NCBI RefSeq assembly: GCF_020829595.1
Contig: NZ_JAIVFW010000007.1
Coordinates: 118,155-182,154, forward strand
Direction: 5' to 3'
Origin: Nostoc sp. CHAB 5844
Lineage (GTDB): Bacteria > Cyanobacteriota > Cyanobacteriia > Cyanobacteriales > Nostocaceae
Length of the DNA: 64,000 bases
The notes beneath the pieces are model-generated. The model saw only the letters and a program-made list of their open reading frames with translations. It was not told the origin of the DNA and made no database searches. The position numbers and the translations under genes are program-made. Positions within the stretch are counted from its first letter, which is position 1. The number at the start of each line of letters is the position of its first letter. Positions 9,443 through 18,194 of the stretch are shown in pieces.

Positions 9443-11122
9443 CTATGGACGTTGAATAATTGTTTCCAAAACTCGACGCTTGGCTTTGGGGTCAATACCA
9501 ATTAACCGCACGTATTCACCTTGGTATTCAGAGAGGTATGCTTCTAAAGCTGCGATCGCATCTCTTTCAGATCTTGCCTCAATTTGACCGCAACTAGCCC
9601 AAGAACCTGTACGGAAACGTCTTTGGTCTACGTGTTCGGCGCTAATTTTATAACCACTAGCTAGTAATTGCCGCAATTGGTTGACCACTTCCGCATTCAA
9701 GCGGTTGCTGCTAGTCGGTGCTTTTGCTTTTGCTGTTGCTGTTGTCGAAGTACTACTACTTGCACTAGCGTAAGATTTTTGACCACTAGAAGCCGCAACT
9801 GGGCCATTAGGTCTTTGAATAATGCTTTCTAATACTCGGCGTTTAGCTTTCGGGTCAATGCCAATCAAGCGGACATATTCGCCTTGATGGTTGTTAATAC
9901 ATTCTTCTAATGCAGCCACAACGTCATTAGTCGAAGTAGCTTCTATCGGCTTACAACTAGCCCAAGAACCAGTCCGAAAACGACGCTCATCTACGTGTTC
10001 TGTACCAATTTTGTAACCACCAGCTAACAGTTTGCGGATTTGGTCTACGGTTTCAGCACTAATTGTGCCAATACCAGCACCGTTACTATTTCCATTACTA
10101 TTACCGTTGTAGCTGGCACTACCTGTACTTGCAGGTGCTTTAAAGTTAGCTGCTGCTTTCACTACGCCATCCGGGCGTTGAATAATTGTTTCTAATACCC
10201 GACGTTTACCTTTGGGGTCAATCCCAAATAAACGCACATATTCGCCACTATGATCAGCCAAACAGCTTTCCAACGCTGATAAAGCTTCATTCACAGATCG
10301 TGCTTCAATTGGCTGGCAGCTAGTCCAAGAACCAGTACGGAACCGTCTTTGGTCTACATGTTCTGAGCCAATTTTATACCCTTGTTCCAATAGATAGCGC
10401 ACTTGATCTATTATTTCTGTACCCAAGCTATTGCTTGCCACTTCTCTACTCCTTTCCAACTCTAAAACAGTAACACCATTGCTTGTATAAGATTTAACCA
10501 TTTCATCCCGGATGGGGGCAATACATTTGCTATCCGCAGCACAGCGATAACCAGCCCGCAGTGCTTGGTTAATCCCTACTACGTGATGAGCAAATTGCTG
10601 GTCTTGGTCTTGCACATCTGGCAGACGGTCAGCTTGCTGCTGGCTGGTAATTATCGCTCCCGAAGGTACATATTTCCCAGGGGGAATTTCTACGTCTTGA
10701 ATTAAAGCGTGCATCATGACGATGCAACCTGCACCCACTCTGGCATTAAATACTGTGGAGCGAAAGCCAATAAAGCAATTATCCCCTATGTAAGCTGGGC
10801 CATGAATCAGAGCCATATGGGTAATGGAAGCATTATGACCAATCCATACTGAGTATTCATTGCCATCATCGCCAATTACTCGACCTTGCTCCAACCCATG
10901 AATCACTACACCATCTTGGATATTGGTATTTTCACCGATGTAAAAAGGTGTACCTTCATCCGCTCTAATCGAAGTCCCCGGAGCAACGATTACATTTGCA
11001 CCTATCTGCACATCTCCAATAATGTTAGAGAAGGAGTGGACAAATGAGGTTTCGTGAATTTCTGGCTCAGCTAAAGTTCTTGACCACGGGGTTGGGGGTG
11101 CCGCCGTGCTGCTGACTGCCAT
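9443..11122 (-). CDS. ccmM: Carboxysome scaffold CcmM: gamma-carbonic anhydrase plus three Rubisco-SSU-like domains
   Basis: This 559-residue protein cross-links Rubisco in the beta-carboxysome. Residues 1 to about 205 are a gamma-carbonic-anhydrase beta-helix with the three Zn-ligand histidines at 75, 102 and 107. It also has Cys194 and Cys200, the pair that forms the activating disulfide in studied active homologues, so the domain could be a working carbonic anhydrase. Three SSU-like modules follow at about 236-318, 357-438 and 477-559, each with [16 protein letters not shown] and [15 protein letters not shown] sequences. Modules 1 and 2 each have a Cys pair 18 residues apart (269/287 and 390/408). 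Module 3 has Cys511 but Tyr529 in place of the second. A short form made from an internal start is known in other species; Met208 is a candidate here. Confidence 0.97.
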   Translation of the reverse strand: MAVSSTAAPPTPWSRTLAEPEIHETSFVHSFSNIIGDVQIGANVIVAPGTSIRADEGTPFYIGENTNIQDGVVIHGLEQGRVIGDDGNEYSVWIGHNASITHMALIHGPAYIGDNCFIGFRSTVFNARVGAGCIVMMHALIQDVEIPPGKYVPSGAIITSQQQADRLPDVQDQDQQFAHHVVGINQALRAGYRCAADSKCIAPIRDEMVKSYTSNGVTVLELERSREVASNSLGTEIIDQVRYLLEQGYKIGSEHVDQRRFRTGSWTSCQPIEARSVNEALSALESCLADHSGEYVRLFGIDPKGKRRVLETIIQRPDGVVKAAANFKAPASTGSASYNGNSNGNSNGAGIGTISAETVDQIRKLLAGGYKIGTEHVDERRFRTGSWASCKPIEATSTNDVVAALEECINNHQGEYVRLIGIDPKAKRRVLESIIQRPNGPVAASSGQKSYASASSSTSTTATAKAKAPTSSNRLNAEVVNQLRQLLASGYKISAEHVDQRRFRTGSWASCGQIEARSERDAIAALEAYLSEYQGEYVRLIGIDPKAKRRVLETIIQRP

Positions 11123-11166
11123 CGCGAGATTCCTCCTGAATTAAGCTTTTTGTCAATGGTCAATAG

Positions 11167-11260
11167 TGAGCCAGTGCGTTGGGGAGACAGCGCTGTGGGC
11201 GGGCAATGCCCGACAGTCGCGCGACTGTCGTCGGGTTTCCCGACTTGAAGCAACTGGCGA
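11167..11260. repeat. GC-rich dispersed repeat, upstream inverted copy beside ccmM
   Basis: This block reads as the reverse complement of much of the 9251-9416 block. It contains GCCAGTGCGTTGGGGAGACAG, then GGCAATGCCC, the palindrome GACAGTCGCGCGACTGTC (11212-11229), and GAAGCAACTGGC. It separates ccmL from ccmM. A run of short direct repeats follows at 11270-11330 (ATAGTCAATAGTCCATAG, GACTGTTGACTGTTGACTG). Confidence 0.8.
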
Positions 11261-11334
11261 ACCCGAAGGGTCCATAGTCAATAGTCCATAGTTTTCTGAC
11301 TGTTGACTGTTGACTGCTGACCCTTGACTAATGA

Positions 11335-11637
11335 CTATCTATATTGGTCTTTCTTACTGTAAATCAGGCGATCTTGAACATGAATAGTATCAATTATCGC
11401 CACTACTGCTGCATCCAAAGGGCGTTGTTCGTTGCCAAGAATTTGACGAGCGGCACTGCCACAACTGACTAGTACCCACTCATCTACTCCAGCTCCTACC
11501 GTATCCGCTGCTACCTCGTATTGCGGTAACGTATTTCCTTCTTCATCCACTAATTGCAACATCAGTAGTTTCACACCTCGAAGACTTGGATCTTTTTGGG
11601 TGCTAACTACTGTGCCACGTACTTTGGCAATTTGCAT
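11335..11637 (-). CDS. ccmL: Carboxysome vertex protein CcmL
   Basis: This 100-residue protein is a member of the CcmL/EutN family, whose pentamers cap the vertices of the carboxysome shell. It shows the family pattern MQIAKVRGTVVSTQKDPSL, the central AADTVGAGVDEWVLV segment and the C-terminal DAAVVAIIDTI strand. Length is typical. Its start is 6 bp after the stop of the upstream ccmK1, so the genes are surely co-transcribed and perhaps translationally coupled. Confidence 0.96.
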   Translation of the reverse strand: MQIAKVRGTVVSTQKDPSLRGVKLLMLQLVDEEGNTLPQYEVAADTVGAGVDEWVLVSCGSAARQILGNEQRPLDAAVVAIIDTIHVQDRLIYSKKDQYR

Positions 11638-11643
11638 TATATG

Positions 11644-11991
11644 TTATGGTCTTCTGCCACCGAAAGGTCGAATTGCGTTGACATTTTCCCGGAATTGTTC
11701 CACGTCTTCTGTATAACGAATTGGCAGCACGTATTCCAAGTTTTCATGGGGACGCGCAATGATGTGAGTAGACAGCACTTGCCCACCATTGACGCGTTTA
11801 ACTGATTCAACACCTGCTGCTACAGAAGCTTGCACTTCGGAAACATCACCCCGAACGATTACTGTCACCCGACCACTACCGATTTTTTCGTAACCTACCA
11901 AGGTCACACGCGCAGCTTTTACCATCGCGTCAGCAGCTTCCACTACTGCTGGAAAGCCAAGCGTTTCTACCATTCCCACTGCAATTGACAT
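11644..11991 (-). CDS. ccmK1: Carboxysome shell hexamer protein CcmK (K1 type)
   Basis: This single-BMC-domain protein of 115 residues forms hexameric tiles of the shell. It has the [19 protein letters not shown] start, the pore loop KIGSGRVTV and the [14 protein letters not shown] helix. It is nearly identical to the upstream CcmK over the domain but has a longer C-terminus ending in PFGGRRP. The K1/K2 naming follows gene order and tail length in related cyanobacteria and is tentative. It lies 6 bp before ccmL. Confidence 0.94.
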   Translation of the reverse strand: MSIAVGMVETLGFPAVVEAADAMVKAARVTLVGYEKIGSGRVTVIVRGDVSEVQASVAAGVESVKRVNGGQVLSTHIIARPHENLEYVLPIRYTEDVEQFRENVNAIRPFGGRRP

Positions 11992-12080
11992 TAGCTCTTA
12001 TCCCTAATTAAAGTTTCTCAAACAAAACAAAAGCGCAACTCAAGCAAGCAACCCCGTCAGTCACTTTGTATTATCAGCTT

Positions 12081-12389
12081 TTAAGTGCGAAACTGTTCCA
12101 CAGCTTCTGTGTAACGAATCGGCAAGACATATTCCAAGTTTTCATGGGGACGCGCAATGATGTGAGTGGAGACCACTTCACCACCATTAACTCTTCTTGC
12201 CGCTTCAATTCCAGCTGCGACTGAGGCTTGCACTTCGGAAACATCACCCCGTACAATCACGGTGACACGAGCGCTACCAATTTTTTCATATCCTACCAGA
12301 GTTACACGGGCGGCTTTTACCATCGCATCAGCAGCTTCTACTACTGCTGGAAAGCCCTTAGTCTCAATCATTCCAACTGCAATTGGCAT
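12081..12389 (-). CDS. ccmK2: Carboxysome shell hexamer protein CcmK (K2 type), first gene of the operon
   Basis: This 102-residue single-BMC-domain shell protein is closely related to the next gene. It differs at the pore loop, which reads KIGSA where the neighbour has KIGSG, so the two hexamers would differ slightly around the central pore. It is the first gene of the ccm operon. The promoter should lie upstream in the 658-bp divergent region. The gap to ccmK1 is 89 bp. Confidence 0.94.
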   Translation of the reverse strand: MPIAVGMIETKGFPAVVEAADAMVKAARVTLVGYEKIGSARVTVIVRGDVSEVQASVAAGIEAARRVNGGEVVSTHIIARPHENLEYVLPIRYTEAVEQFRT

Positions 12390-13047
12390 CGCAGAAACTC
12401 CTAAAAATGTAATCCAATCAGTACCGTGGTTTGAAAATTTTGACGGGGAAGCTCATCTTGAGCTAAAAGACACTTCCAAAATAAGCATAGGAAAGCTTGG
12501 CTCCCCTGGCAATATAAATTAGTATAATAGTTTATAATAAAAAAGTTTTAAAAAACTTAATTCTTTGTTATACCCTGTTTCTGCTCTCTTTAAGTCCACT
12601 GATTACAAGAGCAGCCACTTATGCTTTATAATTTCTTTATTACATATACAAAACGCTATTAATAGCCAAGACTAATTCTGTCTGGTGAGTAAGGGAAAAC
12701 TACTGTATCTTTTACAGTTCCTAGATTTCCTCTATTTTGTAGTATGTCAATAGAAATATCTAGAAAAAATATAACTTTTTTAAATATATCTTATAAACTT
12801 ATTTGCTCAAAAGTAGAAATATAAATTTATAAATGCACCCAAATTAAGTAAAAGAGGGAGAATTTAAATATATAAATTAAGTCTATTTGCAGTTTATTTA
12901 AAAGTATTTAAGTCACAAATACGCAAGGCAAATCTAAATAAAAGACTAATTTAACAAATATTCAAGTTATTAAAAATATTTTTTAGTCAACAACCGTTTT
13001 CCAAATGGTAAAAAATCAAGGCTGAGTCGTAAAGGTAAACAAATTAA
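12390..13047. promoter_or_regulatory. Divergent promoter region, ccm operon versus ndhF3 operon
   Basis: This very AT-rich 658-bp region separates ccmK2 (minus) from ndhF3 (plus). A TATAAT-like AGTATAATAG occurs at 12521-12530, and its complement offers TATACT for minus-strand transcription toward ccmK2, about 135 bp from the gene. No start site can be proven by eye. Both operons are low-CO2 responsive in relatives, so LysR-family (CcmR/NdhR or RbcR) operators are expected here. I see several TTA-N7-TAA-like possibilities, but in such AT-rich DNA they carry little weight. Confidence 0.5.
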
Positions 13048-14904
13048 ATGAATCAGTTTCTATTTTCAACAAGTTGGTATGTGCCTTTGTATAGCTTAAT
13101 AGGCGCACTTTTAACTCTGCCCTGGGGGATGGGCATAATTAGAAGAACAGGGCCTAGACCCGCAGCCTATATCAACTTGTTGACCACAGTTTTGGGTTTT
13201 GCTCATAGTTTATTTGTCTTCAAAGATGTTTGGGACAGAGAACCAGTAAATTTTCTGGTTAATTGGTTTCAAGCTGCGGATTTAAACTTATCCTTTGCTA
13301 TAGAACTGTCGCCTGTGAGTGTTGGGGCAACAGTTTTAATCACAGGATTAAGTTTATTGGCGCAAATTTATGCCTTGGGTTATTTAGAAAAGGATTGGTC
13401 GCTGGCACGCTTTTTTGCGCTACTTGGTTTTTTTGAAGCGGCACTGGCTGGTTTGGCAATTAGCAACTCTCTATTTCTCAGCTATGCTTTGTTAGAAGTC
13501 CTCACCCTTTCTACTTACTTGCTAGTAGGATTCTGGTATGCTCAACCTTTGGTGGTGACAGCGGCGCGGGATGCTTTCTTAACTAAGCGTGTGGGCGACT
13601 TGTTATTGTTGATGTCTGTAGTGACACTTTCCACTTGGGCAGGCAGTTTGAATTTTTCTGATTTGTATGAGTGGGCGCAAACAGCTAATTTAAGCCCAAT
13701 GGCATCAACTTTACTAGGGCTGGGACTAATTGCTGGGCCAGCCGGTAAGTGCGCTCAGTTTCCCTTGCACTTGTGGTTAGATGAGGCAATGGAAGGGCCA
13801 AACCCCGCTTCAGTCATGCGAAATTCGCTGGTGGTAGCTGGTGGTGCTTACATACTGTACAAACTCCAACCAATCTTGGCTTTATCACCAGTGGCATTGA
13901 ATGCGTTAATAGTGATGGGTTCAGTGACGGCGGTGGGTGCGACGTTAGTATCACTGGCACAAATTGATATTAAGCGGGCGCTGTCTCATTCCACTAGTGC
14001 ATATATGGGACTGGTGTTTTTGGCGGTAGGCTTGCAGCAAGGGGGTGTAGCTTTGATGTTGCTGTTAACTCATGCGATCGCCAAAGCGTTATTATTTATG
14101 AGTTCCGGTTCGATTATCTACACTACCAGTACCCAAGATCTCACTGAGATGGGCGGTTTATGGTCGCGGATGCCAGCTACCACCACCGCCTTTGTTGTGG
14201 GTTCTGCTGGCATGATTACATTGCTACCACTAGGAAGTTTTTGGGCAATGTTGTCATGGGCTGATGGTTTGGTAGCAATTAGCCCTTGGGTTCTTGGTAT
14301 TTTAGTCATCGTTAATGGCTTGACAGCCTTAAACTTGACACGAGTATTTAGATTAATCTTCTGGGGTACACCGCAACAAAAAACTCGCCGTGCGCCCGAA
14401 GTAGCTTGGCAGATGGCATTTCCCATGGTGACACTGACCATACTGACATTACTCTTACCCCTCATGCTTCAGCAATGGTACTTACTGCCAGATAGAGCCA
14501 GTATTAACTGGTATGTAGTATTAATGTTACTGACTTCCACTGTATTAGGAGTAGGTATCGGGTCTACAATGTACCTACATAAAGCTTGGTCACGCTCCAG
14601 AATTTTAGTGTGGCGATTTTTACAAGATTTGTTGGGTTACGATTTTTACATAGACCGGATCTATCGGGTGACAGTAGTTGGAGCAGTAGCATTATTGTCT
14701 AGGATATCTGCTTGGAGCGATCGCTATCTAGTTGATGGCTTCGTAAACTTGGTTGGTATTGTCACCATTTTCGGCGGACAAAGTTTAAGGTACAGCATTT
14801 CTGGCCAATCCCAAGGATATATGTTGACCATTCTCGTAGTCATAAGCGTCCTGGGTTTCTTCATTAGTTGGTCATTAGGGCTTCTCAACAACTTGCATTT
14901 TTAA
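13048..14904 (+). CDS. ndhF3: NDH-1MS subunit NdhF3
   Basis: This 618-residue NuoL/NdhF-type antiporter-like membrane subunit belongs to the low-CO2-inducible CO2-uptake complex NDH-1MS in the thylakoid membrane. It is strongly hydrophobic, with at least 14 predicted helices. The conserved proton-antiporter core includes LEVLTLSTYLLVGFW, the Lys/His region HLWLDEAMEGPNPASV and the ALSHSTSAYMGLV segment. It is first in ndhF3-ndhD3-cupA, the standard order of the inducible cluster. It couples electron transport from ferredoxin to proton pumping that drives CO2 hydration by CupA. Confidence 0.95.
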   Translation: MNQFLFSTSWYVPLYSLIGALLTLPWGMGIIRRTGPRPAAYINLLTTVLGFAHSLFVFKDVWDREPVNFLVNWFQAADLNLSFAIELSPVSVGATVLITGLSLLAQIYALGYLEKDWSLARFFALLGFFEAALAGLAISNSLFLSYALLEVLTLSTYLLVGFWYAQPLVVTAARDAFLTKRVGDLLLLMSVVTLSTWAGSLNFSDLYEWAQTANLSPMASTLLGLGLIAGPAGKCAQFPLHLWLDEAMEGPNPASVMRNSLVVAGGAYILYKLQPILALSPVALNALIVMGSVTAVGATLVSLAQIDIKRALSHSTSAYMGLVFLAVGLQQGGVALMLLLTHAIAKALLFMSSGSIIYTTSTQDLTEMGGLWSRMPATTTAFVVGSAGMITLLPLGSFWAMLSWADGLVAISPWVLGILVIVNGLTALNLTRVFRLIFWGTPQQKTRRAPEVAWQMAFPMVTLTILTLLLPLMLQQWYLLPDRASINWYVVLMLLTSTVLGVGIGSTMYLHKAWSRSRILVWRFLQDLLGYDFYIDRIYRVTVVGAVALLSRISAWSDRYLVDGFVNLVGIVTIFGGQSLRYSISGQSQGYMLTILVVISVLGFFISWSLGLLNNLHF

Positions 14905-14910
14905 AAGTAG

Positions 14911-14930
14911 AGACGCGATTAATCGCGTCT
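14911..14930. repeat. Perfect 20-bp palindrome between ndhF3 and ndhD3
   Basis: AGACGCGATTAATCGCGTCT is a perfect palindrome starting 7 bp after the ndhF3 stop. It could form a hairpin in mRNA that attenuates or stabilises the transcript between ndhF3 and ndhD3. It has no U-tract, so it is not a classical terminator. Confidence 0.6.
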
Positions 14931-15030
14931 GTGCTGAGGAGCCACTGCGTTGCGGAGGTTCCCTCCGTTGAAGCAAGTGGCGTTGCTGAGTAAAAAATAC
15001 TAATCTCCAGTCTCTAGTCTCTATTCTCTC
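14931..15030 (+). repeat. Dispersed repeat copy between ndhF3 and ndhD3
   Basis: This unit begins GTGCTGAGGAGCCACTGCG, has a variable GC-rich middle, then AAGTGGCGTTGCTGAGT, and runs into CTCTAGT-type heptamers. A second copy with the same start, end and heptamer tail lies at 20182-20280. Confidence 0.75.
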
Positions 15031-15036
15031 TAAACT

Positions 15037-16530
15037 ATGCTGAGTGCATTAATTTTGCTGCCCTTGTTAGGCGCAACTATCATCGGTTTTTGGCCTGCTG
15101 TCCTTGACGGGAAACTTGCCCGTGTTACAGCTTTTGTCTGTGCAGGCATTACCTTCTTGTGGTCAGTTTTTCTGGCAATTCAATTCAACCCAGGAGAGAT
15201 TAGTCAACAGTTTAGCGAGTTTATTCCTTGGGCTGATGCTATAGGGTTAAGTTACAACCTGGGAGTTGATGGTTTATCTTTACCGCTGCTGGTTTTAAAT
15301 GGACTATTGACTTGTATTGCCATCTCTAGCAGTGATAGTTCCCAACAACGTCCACGATTGTATTACTCACTTATACTCTTGTTAAGCACTGGCGTAACAG
15401 GAGCCTTTCTGGCACAGGATTTACTTTTATTCTTCCTGTTTTACGAACTAGAACTGATTCCCCTTTATCTGTTAATAGCCATTTGGGGTGGAGAGAAAAG
15501 AGGTTACGCCGCAACAAAGTTTTTGATTTACACAGCCATATCTGGCATTTTGCTTTTAGCAAGTTTCCTGGGTATAGTTTGGCTGAGTGGCGGTTCTAAC
15601 TTTGCCTTAGCCAACTTGAATACTGCATCTTTACCACTAGCAACTCAACTATTACTGTTAGCAGGAATTTTGGTTGGTTTTGGGATTAAGATACCCCTGG
15701 TTCCCTTTCACACTTGGTTGCCTGATGCTCACGTTGAAGCCTCTACACCCATTTCTGTGCTGTTAGCTGGGGTGTTGTTGAAATTGGGGACTTATGGCTT
15801 ATTGCGGTTTGGCATGAACTTGTTACCCGCTGCGTGGAATTATGCAGCACCTTGGTTAGCAACTTGGGCAGTAGTCAGTGTGCTTTACGGTGCATCCTGC
15901 GCGATCGCTCAAACTGACATGAAAAAAATGGTAGCCTATAGTTCAATTGGACATATGGGCTATGTGCTGTTGGCAGCAGCGGCAGCTACACCACTAAGTG
16001 TATTGGGCGCTGTCATGCAAATGATCAGTCACGGCTTGATTTCTGCCTTGCTGTTTTTGTTGGTTGGCGTAGTCTATAAAAAAGCTGGTAGCCGTGATTT
16101 AGAAGTCGTCCGCGGACTGTTAAATCCAGAACGAGGAATGCCAGTTATTGGTAGCTTGATGGTTTTGGGAGTTATGGCCAGCGCAGGCATACCAGGCATG
16201 GTCGGTTTTATCTCGGAATTTGTGATTTTTCGGGGCAGTTTTGCTGTGTTCCCGCTACAAACCCTACTATCCATGCTGGGAACTGGTTTGACTGCGGTTT
16301 ACTTCTTAATTCTGATGAACCGAGCATTCTTTGGGCGCTTATCTGCCCAGGTAGTTAATTTACCACGAGTGTATTGGAGCGATCGCCTGCCATCTATAGT
16401 ATTAGCTCTACTAATTGTGATTTTTGGCATTCAACCCACTTGGTTATCACGCTGGACTGAACCAACAATCACCGCCATGATGAGTGTAGATCAGGTAGTA
16501 GCAACAGTTTCTGTAAAAAAATTAAAGTAA
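15037..16530 (+). CDS. ndhD3: NDH-1MS subunit NdhD3
   Basis: This 497-residue NuoM/NdhD-type membrane subunit works with NdhF3 in the inducible CO2-uptake NDH-1 complex. Hallmarks include LLFFLFYELELIPLYLLI with the conserved Glu, IPLVPFHTWLPDAHVEAST, and KKMVAYSSIGHMGYV. About 14 membrane helices are evident. The start ATG is 132 bp after ndhF3, and the spacer is filled by repeat sequence, so the operon is probably intact but carries a repeat insertion. Confidence 0.95.
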   Translation: MLSALILLPLLGATIIGFWPAVLDGKLARVTAFVCAGITFLWSVFLAIQFNPGEISQQFSEFIPWADAIGLSYNLGVDGLSLPLLVLNGLLTCIAISSSDSSQQRPRLYYSLILLLSTGVTGAFLAQDLLLFFLFYELELIPLYLLIAIWGGEKRGYAATKFLIYTAISGILLLASFLGIVWLSGGSNFALANLNTASLPLATQLLLLAGILVGFGIKIPLVPFHTWLPDAHVEASTPISVLLAGVLLKLGTYGLLRFGMNLLPAAWNYAAPWLATWAVVSVLYGASCAIAQTDMKKMVAYSSIGHMGYVLLAAAAATPLSVLGAVMQMISHGLISALLFLLVGVVYKKAGSRDLEVVRGLLNPERGMPVIGSLMVLGVMASAGIPGMVGFISEFVIFRGSFAVFPLQTLLSMLGTGLTAVYFLILMNRAFFGRLSAQVVNLPRVYWSDRLPSIVLALLIVIFGIQPTWLSRWTEPTITAMMSVDQVVATVSVKKLK

Positions 16531-16655
16531 AAAGTAAAAATATTTTTACTTTTGCCCTTCGGGTGCGCCATTTGCTTTATGCCGGGAAACCCGTCCACCG
16601 CAATGGCTTACCTTTTTACTTTTTACTTACTTATTCCCAATTTGGAGAACTGGCA

Positions 16656-17786
16656 ATGGTAACTATTAAAAATAAACCTGGTTTACATCCTTTATCTGAG
16701 TATGTAGAAAGATTACAAACAGGTGGGGCATTATTACCTGATAACCCAGAAAATGTTCTAGAAGTAGTTGGCATTCTCAAAAGCTATGGTGTGGTTTTAG
16801 ATGCTTACTCAAACAATCTGATCTACATTGCTAATCATCAATTTTTAGTATTCTTTCCCTTTTTTAAATACTTTAACGGCGAATTTTCCTTTGCGAAATT
16901 ATTCCGCCACTGGTGGCACGATCGCATCAATTATGAATATGCTGAATATTGCATGAAAGCCATGATATGGCATGGTGGCGGTGGATTAGACGCTTATTTA
17001 GATACAAAAGAATTTCAAGAACGAGCAAAAGCAGTTATTACCGCTAAATTTAAAAATAATCCCTTTATTTTGGGATTGAACCAATTGTTTCCCGACTTTT
17101 TAATTGAACAGTTGCGCGTTTCGGCTTACTACAGTGGCTTAGGTCAATTCTGGCGAGTCATGGCTGATATTTTCTTGAGTTTATCAGACCGTTATGACAA
17201 AGGCGAAATCAAATCAATTTCCCAAGTCGTAGACCAAATTAAAGCAGGCTTGGTAGCAGATGCCCTCAAGCCAATTACATACTCTGTGAAAATTCAAGAT
17301 AAAGTCTACGAACTTATCCCAGAAAAGACTGGTTTAACATTCTTAGCTGATACAGCAGTACCTTATGTCGAGGCAGTTTTCTTCCGAGGAACTCCGTTTC
17401 ATGGCACAGTTTCTTACAATGCCCAAGCTTATCAAATTTCCCCAGATCAAGCCCGATTCCAGTATGGTGCATTGTATGCTGATCCTTTACCTATTGGCGG
17501 TGCTGGTATTCCGCCTACCTTGCTAATGCAGGATATGCGGCATTATTTGCCAGAATATTTGCACGCTGTGTATCGTCGCCGCCTTCGAGGTGAAGATGAT
17601 TTGCGGGTACAAATCTGTATCACTTTCCAAAAGTCGATGTTTTGCGTCACCACAGCCGCAATTCTAGGATTGATGCCTTATCCTTTAGATACTCAAGATC
17701 CATCCGAACAAAATGCTAATCGAGTGTATTTGGAAAAATGGATGGATAGATTTACTACTTCACGCTTAAGTGATGTCAATGAATAG
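16656..17786 (+). CDS. cupA: CO2 hydration protein CupA (ChpY)
   Basis: CupA is the soluble, membrane-attached subunit of NDH-1MS thought to hydrate CO2 to bicarbonate using a Zn site. The frame is open from 16563, but that upstream part is repeat-derived. The ATG at 16656, preceded by TTGGAGAA, begins the conserved MVTIKNKPGLHPLSEYVERL, giving 376 residues. The HWWHDR segment at about 85-90 holds conserved His/Arg residues of the type proposed as Zn ligands; this assignment is from general knowledge and not certain. In Synechocystis the next gene is cupS. Here sbtB follows on the opposite strand and no cupS is seen in the window. Confidence 0.93.
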   Translation: MVTIKNKPGLHPLSEYVERLQTGGALLPDNPENVLEVVGILKSYGVVLDAYSNNLIYIANHQFLVFFPFFKYFNGEFSFAKLFRHWWHDRINYEYAEYCMKAMIWHGGGGLDAYLDTKEFQERAKAVITAKFKNNPFILGLNQLFPDFLIEQLRVSAYYSGLGQFWRVMADIFLSLSDRYDKGEIKSISQVVDQIKAGLVADALKPITYSVKIQDKVYELIPEKTGLTFLADTAVPYVEAVFFRGTPFHGTVSYNAQAYQISPDQARFQYGALYADPLPIGGAGIPPTLLMQDMRHYLPEYLHAVYRRRLRGEDDLRVQICITFQKSMFCVTTAAILGLMPYPLDTQDPSEQNANRVYLEKWMDRFTTSRLSDVNE

Positions 17787-17881
17787 ATTAAAAGGAAACA
17801 AACAACAGAACAAACTAAACCATTCATTTCCTACTAATTTCATACTTCATAATTCATACTTCATAATTTACACTTCATACT

Positions 17882-18190
17882 TCAACCAACACATCTAGTA
17901 GTCTCGATTTCCACTGCATCAGAAATAAAACAAGCCCCGCCAAACCTACTCAGTATTTGCCGGACATTTGACTCTACCAAAGACAATTTTTCTGGGGAAA
18001 AAAAGGCAATGATATAAACGTTGTCTAGCATTGTCATGGCTAAATCGTTTGTAATTCTGTCTCTTGTACCTTTGCCAGCTACATTTTTTACAACTGAGTG
18101 TCCAAGTACACCTGACTTTTCTAAGGCTTCCAAAATCTTACCAAGTTCGACATAATTGGCAAAGATTTCTATCCGTTTTACAGGCTGCAT
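17882..18190 (-). CDS. sbtB: PII-like regulator SbtB
   Basis: This 102-residue PII-like protein is paired with SbtA. SbtB binds adenyl nucleotides (including cAMP/AMP in studied homologues) and controls or protects the SbtA transporter in response to carbon status. The ferredoxin-like fold is suggested by RIEIFANYVELGKILEALE, the T-loop region VVKNVAGKGTRD, and the strand NVYIIAFFSPEKL. The C-terminus has two Cys, at GGACF and TTRCVG. It starts 4 bp after the sbtA stop on the same strand, so the pair is co-transcribed. Confidence 0.92.
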   Translation of the reverse strand: MQPVKRIEIFANYVELGKILEALEKSGVLGHSVVKNVAGKGTRDRITNDLAMTMLDNVYIIAFFSPEKLSLVESNVRQILSRFGGACFISDAVEIETTRCVG

Positions 18191-18194
18191 TATC

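Noticed and set aside
12166..12522. 118-residue plus-strand frame over ccmK2
   Set aside because: It is antisense to the strongly conserved ccmK2 sequence and shows no domain.
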